The notes beneath the pieces are model-generated. The model was not told where the DNA came from and did not search any database. It saw only the letters and a list, made by a program, of their open reading frames with translations. Positions 16,607 to 25,628 of a stretch of DNA of 64,000 nucleotides are shown in pieces. Numbering within the stretch: the first letter of the stretch is position 1; each line of letters starts with the position of its first letter. The stretch is taken from contig NZ_CP013926.1 of NCBI RefSeq assembly GCF_001562115.1, positions 2,170,001-2,234,000 of the forward strand, in the 5' to 3' direction. The position numbers were made by a program, and so were the translations under genes. The stretch is from Alteromonas stellipolaris (lineage in GTDB: Bacteria; Pseudomonadota; Gammaproteobacteria; Enterobacterales; Alteromonadaceae).

Positions 16607-17416
16607 GTGAACGAAATACCTATTTTAGTTGACGATAACGATGTGCTTATCGTCAACAAGCCTTCCGGCATAGCCATGCATGACAGTGCTAATACTCAAA
16701 ATGCTAATAGCACTGGTAAGAATATAAGAACTAGTGAAAGCGCTGATTCTGCCAATACCACTAATATAGACAACAATATAGACACCCATACATTAGGCAT
16801 CGTCAGTCGGCTTCGCGAGCAAACCGGTTATAACCAGCTTCACCTTTGTCATCGCTTAGATACCGGCACCTCTGGCTGTTTATGTTTAGCCAAAAATGCC
16901 CATACAGCAGCACTTATTGGTGATGCCTTTGCCACCCGTCAGGTTAGTAAATACTACCTAGCCATTAGTGCCGACAAGCCGAAAAAGAAACAAGGTACTA
17001 TTGTGGGTGATATGAAAAATCGCCGTGGCGGCCAGTTCATGTTACTCAAAAGCAAAGAGAACCCTGCAGTCACCCAGTTTTTTAGTCAATCAGCCAAACC
17101 TGGCTACCGCGGATTTATCGTCAAACCGCTTACGGGCAAAACCCATCAAATTCGGGTGGCCCTTAAAAGTGTGGGCGCAGCTATACATGGTGATACGCTC
17201 TATAGCGGTAAACCATCCGATAGATTACATCTACATGCAGGTTGGTTAAGCATTCCCCTTCCCTCTCGCACTATTTCAGTGAAAGCGCCAATACTCTCAG
17301 GTGATTTATTTGCTGACAGTGAAGTGGCGACCTGGTTAGCTGAATTGCCGGAACCGGATACTTTTAACTGGCCTGACGTTGCGCCTTCCTTACTACGGTT
17401 AGTTAGCAAAACCTAA
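16607..17416 (+). CDS. RluA-family RNA pseudouridine synthase
   Basis: A 269-aa protein with the RluA/RsuA-fold catalytic motif HRLDTGTSGCLCLAKN (catalytic Asp in HRLD), followed by KYYLAISADKPKKKQG and LTGKTHQIRVALKSVGAAIHGD. There is no S4 domain. It resembles the short Rlu-like group rather than RluA, RluC or RluD themselves; the target uridine is unknown. The start is a GTG immediately after the upstream TAA. Residues about 22-60 form a low-complexity Asn/Ser/Thr insertion not expected in the family, located between IMHDS and GIVSRLREQTGY, which would be a surface loop. Confidence 0.85.
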   Translation: MNEIPILVDDNDVLIVNKPSGIAMHDSANTQNANSTGKNIRTSESADSANTTNIDNNIDTHTLGIVSRLREQTGYNQLHLCHRLDTGTSGCLCLAKNAHTAALIGDAFATRQVSKYYLAISADKPKKKQGTIVGDMKNRRGGQFMLLKSKENPAVTQFFSQSAKPGYRGFIVKPLTGKTHQIRVALKSVGAAIHGDTLYSGKPSDRLHLHAGWLSIPLPSRTISVKAPILSGDLFADSEVATWLAELPEPDTFNWPDVAPSLLRLVSKT

Positions 17417-17423
17417 GCAAATT

Positions 17424-18512
17424 ATGAAAAGTAACAAAGCAATTCTAGGCGTGCAGAAAACCGAAAACGTAAAGGCTGAGCAGGTCGCGATAAAAAAAAT
17501 CCACATTGCAGGCCGCGGCGCTATCGGTTCTTTACTTGCGGGGGCTGCCGAAAAGCAAACCATGCCTTACGCGCTTTATCCAAGAAGCCCTGTATCTCAA
17601 GTTGATAAATCTGGTTTTCAGAAACCTAGCCTTGAGCAACATAATGGTGAGCTACCTAAAACTGAGACACCCACACGCTATTCACAACATGAGAATGGGA
17701 CACCCACTTCTTATTTCCTAGAATGGATTGATGGTACCGCATACCCCGTTACGCAAATAAGCAGAACCAAACCTCATCTTTCTGATAACGATATTCTAGT
17801 GCTGCCTTTAAAGGTACATCACCTGAAAGCCGCGCTTACTCAATGGTTGCCATTTTTAGGGAGCAACACACCAGTTGTGCTTTTACATAATGGTATGGGC
17901 GGATATGAAATAGCGAAATCGCTATTGCCATCGGGCCAGCCATTGCTGCTTGCTAGCACCAGCCATGGGGCGATGAAGCGCACGGCAACTCAGGTTATTT
18001 ACACCGGCGTGGGCGCCACTCAAGTGGGTATTGCCCCTCATTTGCTTTCGCACGAACACTCAGCCATACCTGAATGGGCGAAAAGTGTGTGTCACACTTT
18101 GCATGCGCTGCTTCCACCAGTGAAATATCAAACTGATATTATGCAGGCATTGTGGGCCAAGCTTGCTATTAATGTGGTGATAAACCCGCTAACTGCGCTG
18201 AATAATATAACCAATAGCCATATTGCTGGTGAGCAGTTTACTAATGAACGCAAAACGCTTTGTGAAGAATTTGCTCAAGTGGCTAATGCATGTGGGCAGT
18301 GTTTTGATGCGATTGAAGTTGAACAGCAGGTAATTAAAGTCGCAAGTCTTACCGGCAATAACTACTCCAGTATGCATCAAGATGTAAAGAACCAGCGACA
18401 AACCGAGATTGAAGCAATTAATGGCTACATTGTTAATATGGCACAAAAAAAGGGTATTGAAGTTCCCCTCAACACCCTTCTTACAAAACAAGTCACTGCG
18501 CGTTTAACATAA
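17424..18512 (+). CDS. panE: Ketopantoate reductase-like protein (2-dehydropantoate 2-reductase)
   Basis: NADPH-dependent reduction of ketopantoate to pantoate in coenzyme A synthesis is the expected role. The Rossmann glycine loop HIAGRGAIGSLLAG starts at about residue 30. VLPLKVHHLKAAL, VVLLHNGMGG and LWAKLAINVVINPLTALNNITN are PanE landmarks, including the active-site Lys. At 362 aa it is about 60 residues longer than E. coli PanE. The extra length comes from an N-terminal extension of about 28 residues and a polar insertion (about residues 53-93), in which the DNA carries two GGGACACCCAC-type words 33 bp apart. It starts 7 bp after the synthase gene, so the two are likely cotranscribed. 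I am less sure that pantoate is the natural product than that it is a PanE homologue. Confidence 0.82.
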   Translation: MKSNKAILGVQKTENVKAEQVAIKKIHIAGRGAIGSLLAGAAEKQTMPYALYPRSPVSQVDKSGFQKPSLEQHNGELPKTETPTRYSQHENGTPTSYFLEWIDGTAYPVTQISRTKPHLSDNDILVLPLKVHHLKAALTQWLPFLGSNTPVVLLHNGMGGYEIAKSLLPSGQPLLLASTSHGAMKRTATQVIYTGVGATQVGIAPHLLSHEHSAIPEWAKSVCHTLHALLPPVKYQTDIMQALWAKLAINVVINPLTALNNITNSHIAGEQFTNERKTLCEEFAQVANACGQCFDAIEVEQQVIKVASLTGNNYSSMHQDVKNQRQTEIEAINGYIVNMAQKKGIEVPLNTLLTKQVTARLT

Positions 18513-18578
18513 GCGCTGTAAACTGTTTTTTATATACGCTGCTTTTTTATAACGTATGCATAAGGTCATCTACACAGC

Positions 18579-20135
18579 TTACTCTTCTTCAGCGCCTTTC
18601 GACACTTCAGGCTTCATGTGCGGGAATAAAATCACGTCTTTAATCGTTGGACTGTCAGTAAATAGCATGGCCAATCGGTCAATACCAATACCTTCACCAG
18701 CCGTAGGCGGTAAACCATACTCTAATGCACGAATGTAATCTTCGTCGTAGTGCATTGCTTCATCGTCACCAGCATCTTTCTCTTCAACTTGCTTAGAGAA
18801 ACGCTTAGCTTGATCTTCAGAATCATTCAACTCGCTGAAGCCGTTTGCTAGCTCACGGCCGCCAACGAAGAATTCAAACCTGTCGGTAATGAACGGGTTG
18901 TCATCGTTACGACGTGCAAGAGGCGATACCTCCCACGGGTATTCAGTAATAAACGTAGGCTGTTCAAGCTTCTCTTCTGCTGTAGCTTCGAAGATTTCAC
19001 ATAGGTACTTACCAGCGCCCCAGATACCATCAACTTCAGGCTCTTTAATATGCAACTGCTTCGCCATGGCTTTAAGTGCATCAAGGTTAGCTTCTGGGTC
19101 GCGAATAGCGGCCTCATTGGCTTCTGGCCAGTATTTTAGAATGGCGTTGCCCATACTTAAGCGCTCAAACGGCTTACCAAAGTCGTACTGAACTTCTGAA
19201 ACCACGTTACCGTCGGTATCTTTAGTGGTGTTAGTAATAACACTAGAACCTAGAATATCTTCGGCAAGGGTACGCAACATATCTTCTGTTAAGTTCATCA
19301 GGTCGTTGAAATCAGCATAGGCCTGATAAAATTCCAACATGGTGAACTCAGGGTTATGACGCGTTGAAAGCCCTTCGTTTCTAAAGTTACGGTTAATTTC
19401 GAACACACGCTCGAAACCACCTACCACCAAGCGCTTCAAGTAAAGTTCTGGGGCAATACGCAAGTACATATCAATGTCTAACGCATTATGATGAGTAACA
19501 AACGGTTTCGCAGTAGCACCACCTGGAATAACCTGCAGCATAGGCGTTTCTACTTCAAGGAAGTCGCGCTGAGTTAGGTAGTTACGAATACCATTTACAA
19601 TCTTACTTCTGATCATAAAGGTTTTACGGGTTTGTTCGCTGGTAATAAGGTCAACGTAACGCTGACGATATTTAGTTTCTTGGTCACTTAGGCCATGGAA
19701 CTTCTCTGGTAGAGGGCGCAGTGCTTTGGTTAGCAATGCATACTCTTCCATGTTCACATATAAATCGCCTTTACCCGACTTATGCAATACACCAGCAACA
19801 CCAATAATGTCACCAATATCTAGCGCGCCGTATTGGGCTTTAAGGGCTTTTTGAGTGTCTTTGTCTGCGTAAGCTTGAATGCGACCTGTCATGTCTTGAA
19901 GCAACATGAAAGGACCACGTTTAGCCATAATACGGCCAGCAATGCTTACTTTGTTACCTTGCTCTTGCAAGGTTTCTTTATCTAGTTCACCGAACTTGCC
20001 TTGAAGTTCGTCAGCATAGTTTTCACGACGGAAGCTGTTTGGGAAGCCATTTGCACGGCACTGCTCACGAATTGCGCTTAGTTTTGCTCGGCGCTCAGCA
20101 ATTAATTTATTTTCGTCGGTTTGTTGGTCAGTCAT
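18579..20135 (-). CDS. lysS: Lysyl-tRNA synthetase, class II
   Basis: A 518-aa class IIb synthetase (E. coli LysS 505 aa). An N-terminal OB-fold anticodon-binding domain (about 60-150: [20 protein letters not shown]) is followed by the catalytic core with motif 1 around [15 protein letters not shown], motif 2 [20 protein letters not shown] and motif 3 [19 protein letters not shown]. The C-terminus is a short Glu-rich tail. It lies 25 bp downstream of prfB, the standard prfB-lysS operon. Confidence 0.97.
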   Translation of the reverse strand: MTDQQTDENKLIAERRAKLSAIREQCRANGFPNSFRRENYADELQGKFGELDKETLQEQGNKVSIAGRIMAKRGPFMLLQDMTGRIQAYADKDTQKALKAQYGALDIGDIIGVAGVLHKSGKGDLYVNMEEYALLTKALRPLPEKFHGLSDQETKYRQRYVDLITSEQTRKTFMIRSKIVNGIRNYLTQRDFLEVETPMLQVIPGGATAKPFVTHHNALDIDMYLRIAPELYLKRLVVGGFERVFEINRNFRNEGLSTRHNPEFTMLEFYQAYADFNDLMNLTEDMLRTLAEDILGSSVITNTTKDTDGNVVSEVQYDFGKPFERLSMGNAILKYWPEANEAAIRDPEANLDALKAMAKQLHIKEPEVDGIWGAGKYLCEIFEATAEEKLEQPTFITEYPWEVSPLARRNDDNPFITDRFEFFVGGRELANGFSELNDSEDQAKRFSKQVEEKDAGDDEAMHYDEDYIRALEYGLPPTAGEGIGIDRLAMLFTDSPTIKDVILFPHMKPEVSKGAEEE

Positions 20136-20160
20136 AACCTATTCACTTTCGTTGTTCGGA

Positions 20161-21259
20161 TTACAGCCCTGATTTAAGGCTGGCTTCGATAAATTTATCC
20201 AGACCACCATCTAGCACGGCCTGAGTGTTGCGTGTTTCCACGCCAGTACGCAAATCTTTAATGCGAGAGTCGTCTAGTACGTATGAACGAATTTGACTTC
20301 CCCAGCCGATATCTGACTTGCTGTCTTCCATCGCTTGTTTCTCGGCGTTTTGCTTTTGAAGCTCATACTCGTAGAGTTTAGCTTTCAACTGCTTCATCGC
20401 CTGATCTTTATTCTTGTGCTGCGAGCGGTCGTTCTGACACTGCACTACAATACCTGTAGGTTCGTGGGTAATACGCACCGCTGAATCTGTTCTGTTTACG
20501 TGCTGACCACCCGCGCCAGATGCACGGTAGGTATCAATACGTAAATCTGAAGGGTCGATATCAATATCGATATCGTCATCCACTTCAGGGTAAACAAACG
20601 CTGATGAAAACGACGTATGACGGCGGTTGCCTGAGTCAAATGGCGACTTACGCACTAAGCGATGCACGCCCGTTTCAGTACGTAACCAACCAAAAGCGTA
20701 CTCACCTGCAATACGCAAGGTAGCACTTTTAATACCCGCTACGTCACCATCAGATACTTCAATAAGTTCGGTTTTGAAGCCGTGAGCCTCACCCCAACGA
20801 AGGTACATACGAAGGAGCATATTAGCCCAGTCTTGCGCTTCTGTACCGCCAGAGCCAGATTGAATATCAATATAACAATCGTTGGCATCGTTAGGCTGTG
20901 AGAACATGCGGCGAAACTCAAGCTTTTCAAGTTGCTCAAGTAGGCCTTCTAATTCTTTATTGGCCTCATCGAAGGTTTCTTCATCTTCTGCTTCAACGGC
21001 GAGTTCAAGCAAACCTTCAACGTCTTCGGTGCCCTGCTCAAGGTTGTGAATGGTTTCTACAACCAGCTCTAAGGCCACCTTTTCTTTGCCTAACGCTTGT
21101 GCGCGTTCTGGCTCGTTCCATACCTCAGAGCTCTCAAGCTCTCGGTTAACTTCTTCTAAGCGCTCTGACTTTGCATCAAAGTCAAAGGTACCCCCTAAGC
21201 GCGTCGGTGCGCTCGCGGATATCTTTTATCGCATTGGTAACGGGGTTTACTTCAAACAT
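20161..21259 (-). CDS. prfB: Peptide chain release factor 2 (programmed +1 frameshift)
   Basis: RF2 ends translation at UAA and UGA. The gene is in two frames: 25 codons from the ATG at 21259 ([17 protein letters not shown]...) to CTT, then an in-frame TGA (21182-21184), after which translation resumes +1 by skipping the T at 21184. The joined product is 365 aa, the exact length of E. coli RF2. Conserved parts are the anticodon-like tripeptide SPF in [15 protein letters not shown] and the catalytic GGQ in [10 protein letters not shown]. Annotation from the ATG at 21078 alone would lose the N-terminus. It is followed by lysS. Confidence 0.97.
21181..21196 (-). promoter_or_regulatory. RF2 autoregulatory frameshift site
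   Basis: On the minus strand: AGGGGG, then TAC, then CTT TGA C. The Shine-Dalgarno-like AGGGGG, slippery CTT and in-frame TGA followed by C form the canonical RF2 recoding signal. Low RF2 slows termination at TGA and favours the +1 shift. Confidence 0.95.
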
Positions 21260-21378
21260 AGTCCGCTTATCAACTGTAAAATAAGACCGCGGATAGTACC
21301 GAATTTGCACGAAATTTGATAGGGGGTAACGAAATAAAAGGCAGCATTTTAGGGGATTGGTTTTACTGCCTTATTTAC

Positions 21379-21417
21379 CTAAAGAGCCAGCCTAAAAAGC
21401 CAGCTTAAAGAGCCGAC
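21379..21417. repeat. Three 13-bp tandem repeats
   Basis: CTAAAGAGCCAGC, CTAAAAAGCCAGC and TTAAAGAGCCGAC follow one another between prfB and the DUF2177 gene. On the minus strand the last one joins a GCCGA-N7-TCGGC hairpin (21412-21428) followed by TCTTT, a weak terminator candidate for the DUF2177 gene. Confidence 0.55.
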
Positions 21418-21436
21418 TAAAAATCGGCCAGAGCGT

Positions 21437-21889
21437 TTATTTCTCTTCACTATTTCGCACCTGTTGAAAGCCCGTCCAGCCCGCCATTGCGCTTACACTG
21501 GTTAAGAAAGTGCCCCAGGCCCAATCAATCGCCGTGATAAACAGTGTAAAACCTTCAACAATACTGTAGTTAGTTAGGTTGTATGCTCCGTAACTGGCGA
21601 GCCCAAGCAGTGCTCCATCAATACCTGCGTAGTAAAGTGGTTTATCTCTGTTTGCCACTACGGCTAATACGAAAACGACAAACCCATACATTAAATAGAA
21701 CACAACCCAAGGCCAGGTAATATAGTTTTCTCGCAATAAGCTCGCCATTTCGGTGGTATACCAGTCACGGGCTATCCAGCCTAGCCATAGGGCATCTAAT
21801 ACACCAAAGCACACTAAAATGGCCAATATCGAAAGAGCAATACTGGAAGAAAACATAATGATTTTTTGGAGCATGAACTCGCGTTCCAT
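21437..21889 (-). CDS. DUF2177 family membrane protein
   Basis: A protein of up to 150 aa with four predicted membrane helices (about 12-34, 58-79, 86-105 and 112-140). The sequence VLDALWLGWIARDWY and the distal GVLLGLASYGAYNLTN-like region (here GALLGLASYGAYNLTNYS) are characteristic of DUF2177, an inner-membrane family of unknown function. The start is uncertain: ATG at 21889 or at 21874 (MLQKIIM), the latter giving a more usual short N-terminus. It is followed by a weak hairpin. No functional partner is evident. Confidence 0.8.
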   Translation of the reverse strand: MEREFMLQKIIMFSSSIALSILAILVCFGVLDALWLGWIARDWYTTEMASLLRENYITWPWVVFYLMYGFVVFVLAVVANRDKPLYYAGIDGALLGLASYGAYNLTNYSIVEGFTLFITAIDWAWGTFLTSVSAMAGWTGFQQVRNSEEK

Positions 21890-21967
21890 TCATAAACATG
21901 TGTAGGTTTTCAGTTTGTCATGCCTATGAATAAAATAGCAATATGTAAAACTTGTATCCTGGCAACA

Positions 21968-22594
21968 CTAGTTCAGTCTAACCGCTAAATAACTGACTTT
22001 TCCTTCAGTTGATTGAGGCAGAAAATATAAACCGCCGTACAAAAAGTACTGAGTACCATGTATTTTTAATGGCTGCGCACCTTCAGGAAGTGCATCATAA
22101 TGCTTGCCTGCTTCATACTCACCACTGTCTGCTCGTGACCATTCAACAGGTGCTTTCACAACGATATACTCACCATCCATTCGTTTGTAATACACCCCTT
22201 CTACAACATAGTAGGTTTGCCCATCGACAAAAATGGTATCAGGATGATCAGGTAAGGTATGAATGATGATCCCTGCAGGTGGAAGCACTACAGTAAAATC
22301 GCCTCCTATTTTGCGATAATACACACCATTTCTATACCGATAGTCTATGCCATGGTGATGAATGAAGGCAGCGTCTTTAGGTAAGTGCTTTACTCTATGT
22401 CCTGGCTCATATCGCGGGGACGCTAGCACTGCAACAGCAACCCCAGCCGCAATGCCCGCACCTATACTTAACGCTGCATTCCCACTATGAAAGCCGCCAC
22501 GTGCACCGCCACCATGTAGCGGCACTGCACATGCGCTTAGCAGGGTGATAGAGCAAACAATAGGTATTAAGCGTAAGTTCGTAAGTAAATTCAT
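21968..22594 (-). CDS. DUF6515-type lipoprotein with repeated YYxxxxVYY modules
   Basis: A 208-aa predicted lipoprotein: signal peptide with lipobox LLSAC (Cys22), then a Gly/Ala-rich stretch (about 28-60) that may be a second hydrophobic segment. Three related modules follow, each built as a short strand plus YRYRNGVYYRK, YYVVEGVYYKR or YFLYGGLYFLP (starting near 84, 129 and 188), linked by a VVLPPAGIIIHTLP-type segment. This pattern fits the DUF6515 envelope proteins; the function is unknown. The mature protein is probably anchored to the outer membrane. It is separated by 127 bp from the next gene and is probably transcribed alone. Confidence 0.72.
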   Translation of the reverse strand: MNLLTNLRLIPIVCSITLLSACAVPLHGGGARGGFHSGNAALSIGAGIAAGVAVAVLASPRYEPGHRVKHLPKDAAFIHHHGIDYRYRNGVYYRKIGGDFTVVLPPAGIIIHTLPDHPDTIFVDGQTYYVVEGVYYKRMDGEYIVVKAPVEWSRADSGEYEAGKHYDALPEGAQPLKIHGTQYFLYGGLYFLPQSTEGKVSYLAVRLN

Positions 22595-22721
22595 AAAGTA
22601 TTACTCCCAACAAATTAAGAGTACGGCGACAATGCCGTGTACTTAGTTATATGGGGGTATAGACCCATACAAGAATAGGTCTTCTTAAGCCTTTACTTAA
22701 CCTTTACGAGGCTTACGCCTT

Positions 22722-23345
22722 TTACTCGCTCGTTCCCGACATCGCGATATCAACTGCACTTTTACCCATAGTTTGCTCACCCACATATTTTGGGTCGAAT
22801 GCCGTTCTAGAGAATATCTTTCTAACCAATGGCTCGAAGTGTGACAGCGGTTTTGTTGGGTAGTCAGGGTCGAATGACGATTGATCCCACTTTTCACAAA
22901 AATCAACACAGGCTTGATACCAAGGGTGATCTTTTAAATACTCGCGCTCATTCGGATCGCCCCCTAAAAAGTGAGCGTAATAGACGTTTTGAAATAACCC
23001 ATGCTGGTTAATAATCCAAGTCACTTCAGGTCGCACATAGGGGCGTAAAATCGATGCCGCGTATTGCGAGTGATTGTGCGGCGCTAAGTCATCACCAAGA
23101 TCGTGAATAAGTGCCGCAACTATCATTTCCTCATCGGCGCCATCGGCTTCAGCGCGGGTTGCTGATTGCAGTGAGTGTCCAAGTCGTGAAACCTGATAGC
23201 CTGATAAGGTATTCTCTAAATTTTTCAGCGCTTGTAATATTCTATCGGGCAAGCCTTTCGCGTATTCATCTTCGTGTTTGGTAAGAAACAAATACTCTTC
23301 TTTTGTTCCGTCTTTCATCTGGCGAAATTGAACAGTTTCCATCAC
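22722..23345 (-). CDS. HD-domain oxygenase, TmpB/PhnZ-like
   Basis: A 207-aa HD-superfamily protein. Metal ligands are readable as His57 (GHSLQSATRAEADGA), His81-Asp82 (ALIHDLGDDLAPH), His90 or His92, His115 (INQHGLFQ) and an Asp near 154-161. This is the pattern of the mixed-valent diiron HD oxygenases such as PhnZ and TmpB, which cleave 1-hydroxy-2-aminoalkylphosphonates to a carboxylate and phosphate. It lies 0 bp downstream of a GBBH-like 2-oxoglutarate oxygenase, exactly the TmpA-TmpB pairing. I infer cleavage of (1-hydroxy-2-trimethylaminoethyl)phosphonate to glycine betaine and phosphate. A plain HD phosphohydrolase remains possible. Confidence 0.7.
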   Translation of the reverse strand: MMETVQFRQMKDGTKEEYLFLTKHEDEYAKGLPDRILQALKNLENTLSGYQVSRLGHSLQSATRAEADGADEEMIVAALIHDLGDDLAPHNHSQYAASILRPYVRPEVTWIINQHGLFQNVYYAHFLGGDPNEREYLKDHPWYQACVDFCEKWDQSSFDPDYPTKPLSHFEPLVRKIFSRTAFDPKYVGEQTMGKSAVDIAMSGTSE

Positions 23346-24554
23346 TTAACCTCTCATTTCTTCTGTTTCTGCTGTGGCTTTGGTATTCGCTATTTTAAAC
23401 TCACCGTTCGTACTTGCTGATTCAATCGCAGCGTTGGTATACATAGAGCCTTGCTTCCTTTTAAGCGCATTGTAACGGCCTTTCGGTGCATCAATATCTA
23501 TGTAAGCGCCTTGTAGGTGACGACGCCCCTCGCTAGGGTCAAATCCTGTTCGCCCATGTAACACCCGGGTGTTGTGAAACATCTGCAATTGACCGGGCTC
23601 TAATCTAAAACGCCACTCATATTCAGGCGAACACAACAACTGCCCCAGACGTTTACGGGCACGATGAAATATAACCATTTCTTGATCTTGTAATAGCGGC
23701 AAGTAGTCGAGTCGTGGGCTATAAGCGATCCCCGTAATTCTGCCACTGGGATCAGATTCAATCATGGTACGCCTTTCTATCAAGTCAACATCGTTGTCAT
23801 AATAGCGGTAACGAACAGGTACCTTGCAAAGCAATGCGAAACCATCGGGATCTTCCTTTTTCAACTGCTCTAGCACCGACAGACTATCTACCAGGGTCGA
23901 CAAGCCTTCTGTCGTTTGGTTTTCTAAACAATGTAGAAGTTGAATACCCGGCATGGGGTTTCGGTAAGGGTTATCGGTATGTGGCCCTAACGGTACTGAA
24001 CGATATGCGAGATCGTTCGAGTTTGGACGGGTGAAAACCTCGAAGTATTTACCAAAGTTCGTTTCTCTAACATGGCCAAATAGGTTTGCTACTTCTAATA
24101 CCGCGTCTGATTCAGTAGGCACGTTATCAACAATTAGCACACCGTAGGTTAAGAATATTTCTATTCCTTTAATTAACCCCGCTTCCGATTTCAACGTGGC
24201 TAAATCGATATGAAATAATGACTTGTCCACATTGCTTTTCCACGGAATATCATTAGGCGCGCCATCCCAAACATCGAAGTCGGCAGCGAACTCGTTCAAA
24301 TCGTACTCACCAGAATACCCGTCACTGAACGTAAGGTTAGCAAGCGTATTGTGCTTCTTTTCTACCTTAACCAGCGACACATTTTCATCTAACTGATGTG
24401 GGTCGAAAAAGCGCTGTTTAGTGGTTTTATCCAGGTTTTCTGAGTCTTGGCAACGCTCACGAAGCCACAATGCGGGTAAAGGATAGTGTTGCCCATTTAC
24501 AGTCGCTGACACGGAAGCATTCGCTTCGTTGATAATATAGTCTATTTGCTGCAC
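23346..24554 (-). CDS. 2-oxoglutarate/Fe(II) oxygenase, TmpA / gamma-butyrobetaine hydroxylase-like
   Basis: A 402-aa protein with an N-terminal GBBH-like domain (about 1-100, LWLRERCQDSENLD; it lacks the zinc-binding cysteine set of animal GBBH) and a TauD-type jelly roll with iron ligands His192 and Asp194 (GPHTDNP), distal His333 (VLHGRTGFD) and a 2OG-binding Arg near 344. The family hydroxylates trimethylammonium compounds. Next to an HD oxygenase the best guess is TmpA, which hydroxylates 2-(trimethylamino)ethylphosphonate at C1; carnitine synthesis is the alternative. A strong AGGGAGA ribosome binding site precedes the ATG. A LysR regulator is divergent at 24651. Confidence 0.75.
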   Translation of the reverse strand: MQQIDYIINEANASVSATVNGQHYPLPALWLRERCQDSENLDKTTKQRFFDPHQLDENVSLVKVEKKHNTLANLTFSDGYSGEYDLNEFAADFDVWDGAPNDIPWKSNVDKSLFHIDLATLKSEAGLIKGIEIFLTYGVLIVDNVPTESDAVLEVANLFGHVRETNFGKYFEVFTRPNSNDLAYRSVPLGPHTDNPYRNPMPGIQLLHCLENQTTEGLSTLVDSLSVLEQLKKEDPDGFALLCKVPVRYRYYDNDVDLIERRTMIESDPSGRITGIAYSPRLDYLPLLQDQEMVIFHRARKRLGQLLCSPEYEWRFRLEPGQLQMFHNTRVLHGRTGFDPSEGRRHLQGAYIDIDAPKGRYNALKRKQGSMYTNAAIESASTNGEFKIANTKATAETEEMRG

Positions 24555-24650
24555 GAGAATCTCCCTTAAAAATTAATAGGAGAAGTATCAAGTAATCGCG
24601 GTTTATATTACAGTAGCAAAGCCTTATAGCTAACATGCAAATTAGTAATA

Positions 24651-25559
24651 ATGAAAGAATCTGAGTTACCTACACTTAACGGCCTATTATGTTTTGAAGC
24701 AACGGTCAGGCATGGCTCTATGACATTAGCAGCTGAAGATCTTGGTATTACACAGCCATTGGTGTCTCAAAGAATTCGCGCACTGGAAGATGTGGTAGGT
24801 GGTATTTTAATTGATCGTAGTAAGAAACCCGTCACACCTACGATTGAAGGGCTCAAGTATTACAATGAGTTAAGAGGCTCTACATCATCTATTCTGCGTG
24901 CTACCAATAACGCACGAGAAGATTTTCGTGAAACAAAAACTAAAATTTCTATTAGCGCCTATTTTGGTTTTGCCTTTCATTGGATAATGCCTAGGCTGCA
25001 GCGATTACAACAAGCTTTTCCTGATTATCTTTTCGAAATCCAACCAACCAATAGCTTAAATGACCTAACCACTGCACATGCAGATATATTATTTCACTTC
25101 TCATCAAAAATTGGTAAATATCAGTTTGAAAAGATGTTAATTCCTGAGATGGTTTTTCCCGTTTGTTCACCTGAATTCGCAGCTAAATACGACTTAAAAA
25201 GTGGTCAACTACTCAGTGACTTGAGAAACCTTCCCCTATTACACAAGGATGTAGATGATTCCCGTTGGCTAAATTGGCAACGCTGGGCACAAGCATTAAG
25301 TGTTAAGCCCTCCGCAAGCCCTATTTCTTTTCGATATAACAATTACCCCCTTATTGTTGAAGCCGCTATTGGCGGACATGGGCTCTGCTTAGGATGGGAA
25401 GGCTTAATAAACCCTTTTATTGAAGATGGTAAACTTATTGAATTAGGGCCGCGATTAAAATCTGAAACACGGGGGTATCAGATTTGTTCAGATCAATACG
25501 CTAACTTTGCAATCGGTAATGTGATCAAGTGGTTCATTAAAGAAGTAGAACAAGACTAG
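24651..25559 (+). CDS. LysR-family regulator, divergent from the TmpAB-like pair
   Basis: A 302-aa regulator with an N-terminal winged helix (about 6-65: LAAEDLGITQPLVSQRIRALEDVVG) and a periplasmic-binding-protein-like effector domain (about 95-295), including GHGLCLGWEGLI. The 96-bp gap to the divergent oxygenase gene is the usual place for a LysR binding site, and regulation of that operon by its substrate is inferred. The start ATG at 24651 has no strong ribosome binding site but gives a normal N-terminus. Confidence 0.85.
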   Translation: MKESELPTLNGLLCFEATVRHGSMTLAAEDLGITQPLVSQRIRALEDVVGGILIDRSKKPVTPTIEGLKYYNELRGSTSSILRATNNAREDFRETKTKISISAYFGFAFHWIMPRLQRLQQAFPDYLFEIQPTNSLNDLTTAHADILFHFSSKIGKYQFEKMLIPEMVFPVCSPEFAAKYDLKSGQLLSDLRNLPLLHKDVDDSRWLNWQRWAQALSVKPSASPISFRYNNYPLIVEAAIGGHGLCLGWEGLINPFIEDGKLIELGPRLKSETRGYQICSDQYANFAIGNVIKWFIKEVEQD

Positions 25560-25591
25560 GTTATAAGAGGTTAGATTGACGAAACAATAGA

Positions 25592-25608
25592 GGCGAGAAT
25601 TACTCGCC
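25592..25608. terminator. Weak hairpin between convergent genes
   Basis: GGCGAG-N5-CTCGCC lies between the 3' ends of the LysR and FMN reductase genes. The following bases are only moderately T-rich on the minus strand (TCTATTGTTT), so this is a weak terminator candidate. Confidence 0.35.
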
Positions 25609-25628
25609 CCTACCCACTCAAGCATTAA

